Part shown: piece after piece, positions 4,850 to 5,440 of the stretch
Layout of the letters: each line of letters starts with the position of its first letter
Position numbering within the stretch: position 1 is the first letter of the stretch
Source of the DNA: Kapaibacterium sp038202665
GTDB lineage: Bacteria; Bacteroidota; Ignavibacteria; Kapaibacteriales; Kapaibacteriaceae
Length of the DNA: 5,440 nt
Assembly (NCBI GenBank): GCA_038202665.1
Contig: JBBRES010000159.1
Location: forward strand, 1-5,440
Direction of reading: 5' to 3'
The notes under the pieces: generated by a model
The model's database searches: none
Seen by the model: only the letters and a program-made list of their open reading frames with translations
What the model was told of the DNA's origin: nothing
Position numbers and translations under genes: made by a program

Positions 4850-5440
4850 ATGAACGCCTTGCCCCTTACCACCCTCGCCATTCGTCTTTGCTTTTGCATG
4901 GTCACGTGCTGTTGCACATCTGTGCGGGGAGTAGCACAGGAAACATCGGATAGCGTGCTCATGCACCGCAAGGCAACAGAGTACTTCATCAACGGCACCA
5001 CGTTGCAGATTCAGGGGAACCGGCACGCAGAGGCCATTCTCGAATTTCAACAAGCGCTCAGGTTTGATTCCAGCGCCGCAACACTTCGCGCCATGGCGCA
5101 GAGCTATGCAGCCATCCGTAAATTCGATCTCGCATTAGAAGTCGCACAAGCAGCCGTCCGTGTAGACTCGGTTCATAGTGAATCGTGGGAGTTGATCGCA
5201 GACATCTACGTATCGCAAGGTCGGTACGAAGAGGCCTTGCTCGCCTACGAGCGCTTGCAAAATCTGCACCCCACCAAACAACAACTCTATACGCTCGGGC
5301 GGATGTATGAACCACGCGATGCCGAGAAAGCCATAGCCGTATTCGAACAATTCATTACGATGCAGCCTGATGAAGGCGTCTATCGCAGACTGGCAGATTT
5401 GTATGGGCGTACGCGCCAACCTGAACAACGTACGTGGACC
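4850..5440 (+). CDS. Exported TPR-repeat protein (partial, first 197 residues)
   Basis: TPR arrays are protein-protein interaction scaffolds; the partner and pathway cannot be told from this part. The frame is open from ATG 4850 to the window end. Residues 1-29 look like a signal peptide: a hydrophobic segment (LPLTTLAIRLCFCMVTCCC) and a possible cleavage after GVA, before QETSDS. Helical repeats follow at about 42-73 (ending ILEFQQALRFD), 76-107 (MAQSYAAIRKFDLALEVAQAAV), 110-141 (IADIYVSQGRYEEALLAYERL) and a shortened one at 143-173 (AEKAIAVFEQFITMQP), with another beginning near 176 (YRRLADLYGR). The G/A-x-x-Y...A-L-x-x-Y/F pattern is clear. The start is weakly supported, since the upstream Shine-Dalgarno is poor, but it places the signal peptide correctly. 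Five Cys in residues 14-22 are unusual; a lipoprotein is possible but the lipobox is not standard. The rpmB terminator upstream implies separate transcription. Confidence 0.88.
   Translation, partial: MNALPLTTLAIRLCFCMVTCCCTSVRGVAQETSDSVLMHRKATEYFINGTTLQIQGNRHAEAILEFQQALRFDSSAATLRAMAQSYAAIRKFDLALEVAQAAVRVDSVHSESWELIADIYVSQGRYEEALLAYERLQNLHPTKQQLYTLGRMYEPRDAEKAIAVFEQFITMQPDEGVYRRLADLYGRTRQPEQRTWT

Noticed and set aside
4469..5053. Minus-strand frame of 194 codons antisense to rpmB and the start of the TPR gene
   Set aside because: It crosses the rpmB gene and its terminator on the opposite strand; the two plus-strand genes explain this sequence.
1..5440. CRISPR array, tRNA, rRNA or known riboswitch
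   Set aside because: No spaced repeats, cloverleaf or recognised aptamer pattern was seen on either strand.

Overview
The window comes from a bacterial chromosome of intermediate base composition. The form of ribosomal protein L28, the UvrA type, and a TAnnTTTG-like promoter element before uvrA fit the Bacteroidota/Chlorobi (FCB) group. This placement is an inference from protein character, not from a search.

Layout. (1) Positions 1-1883, minus strand: the first 627 residues of uvrA (excinuclease subunit A). The gene leaves the window inside its second Walker A motif. (2) Positions 2020-2256, plus strand and divergent from uvrA: a small basic protein with a GGLKGG...RW core that lacks an ordinary start codon. 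(3) Positions 2345-2617 and 2744-2968, plus strand: two small unrecognised genes. A strong hairpin lies before the first and a terminator-like structure between them. (4) Positions 2944-4416: a 1473-bp IS3-family insertion sequence with orfA and orfB on the minus strand, TGTAG...CTACA ends and a 3-bp CTA target duplication. It landed in the last codons of the second small gene, whose present C-terminus is now written by the element's end. (5) Positions 4532-4756, plus strand: rpmB with its own promoter and a strong intrinsic terminator. (6) Positions 4850-5440, plus strand: the start of an exported TPR-repeat protein, cut by the window edge.

The genes do not form one pathway. They are housekeeping genes (DNA repair, ribosome) around a small accessory patch holding three small genes and the insertion sequence. 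The IS has an A8 slippery run that joins orfA to orfB by a -1 shift with no intervening stop. Its orfB seems damaged near the 3' end, because the conserved C-terminal motif AVWINKP is present in a different frame. I do not see a new defence, toxin or mobile system here. The observations most worth checking are the IS junction in the small gene, the orfB C-terminal frameshift, and the missing start codon of the 78-residue gene.
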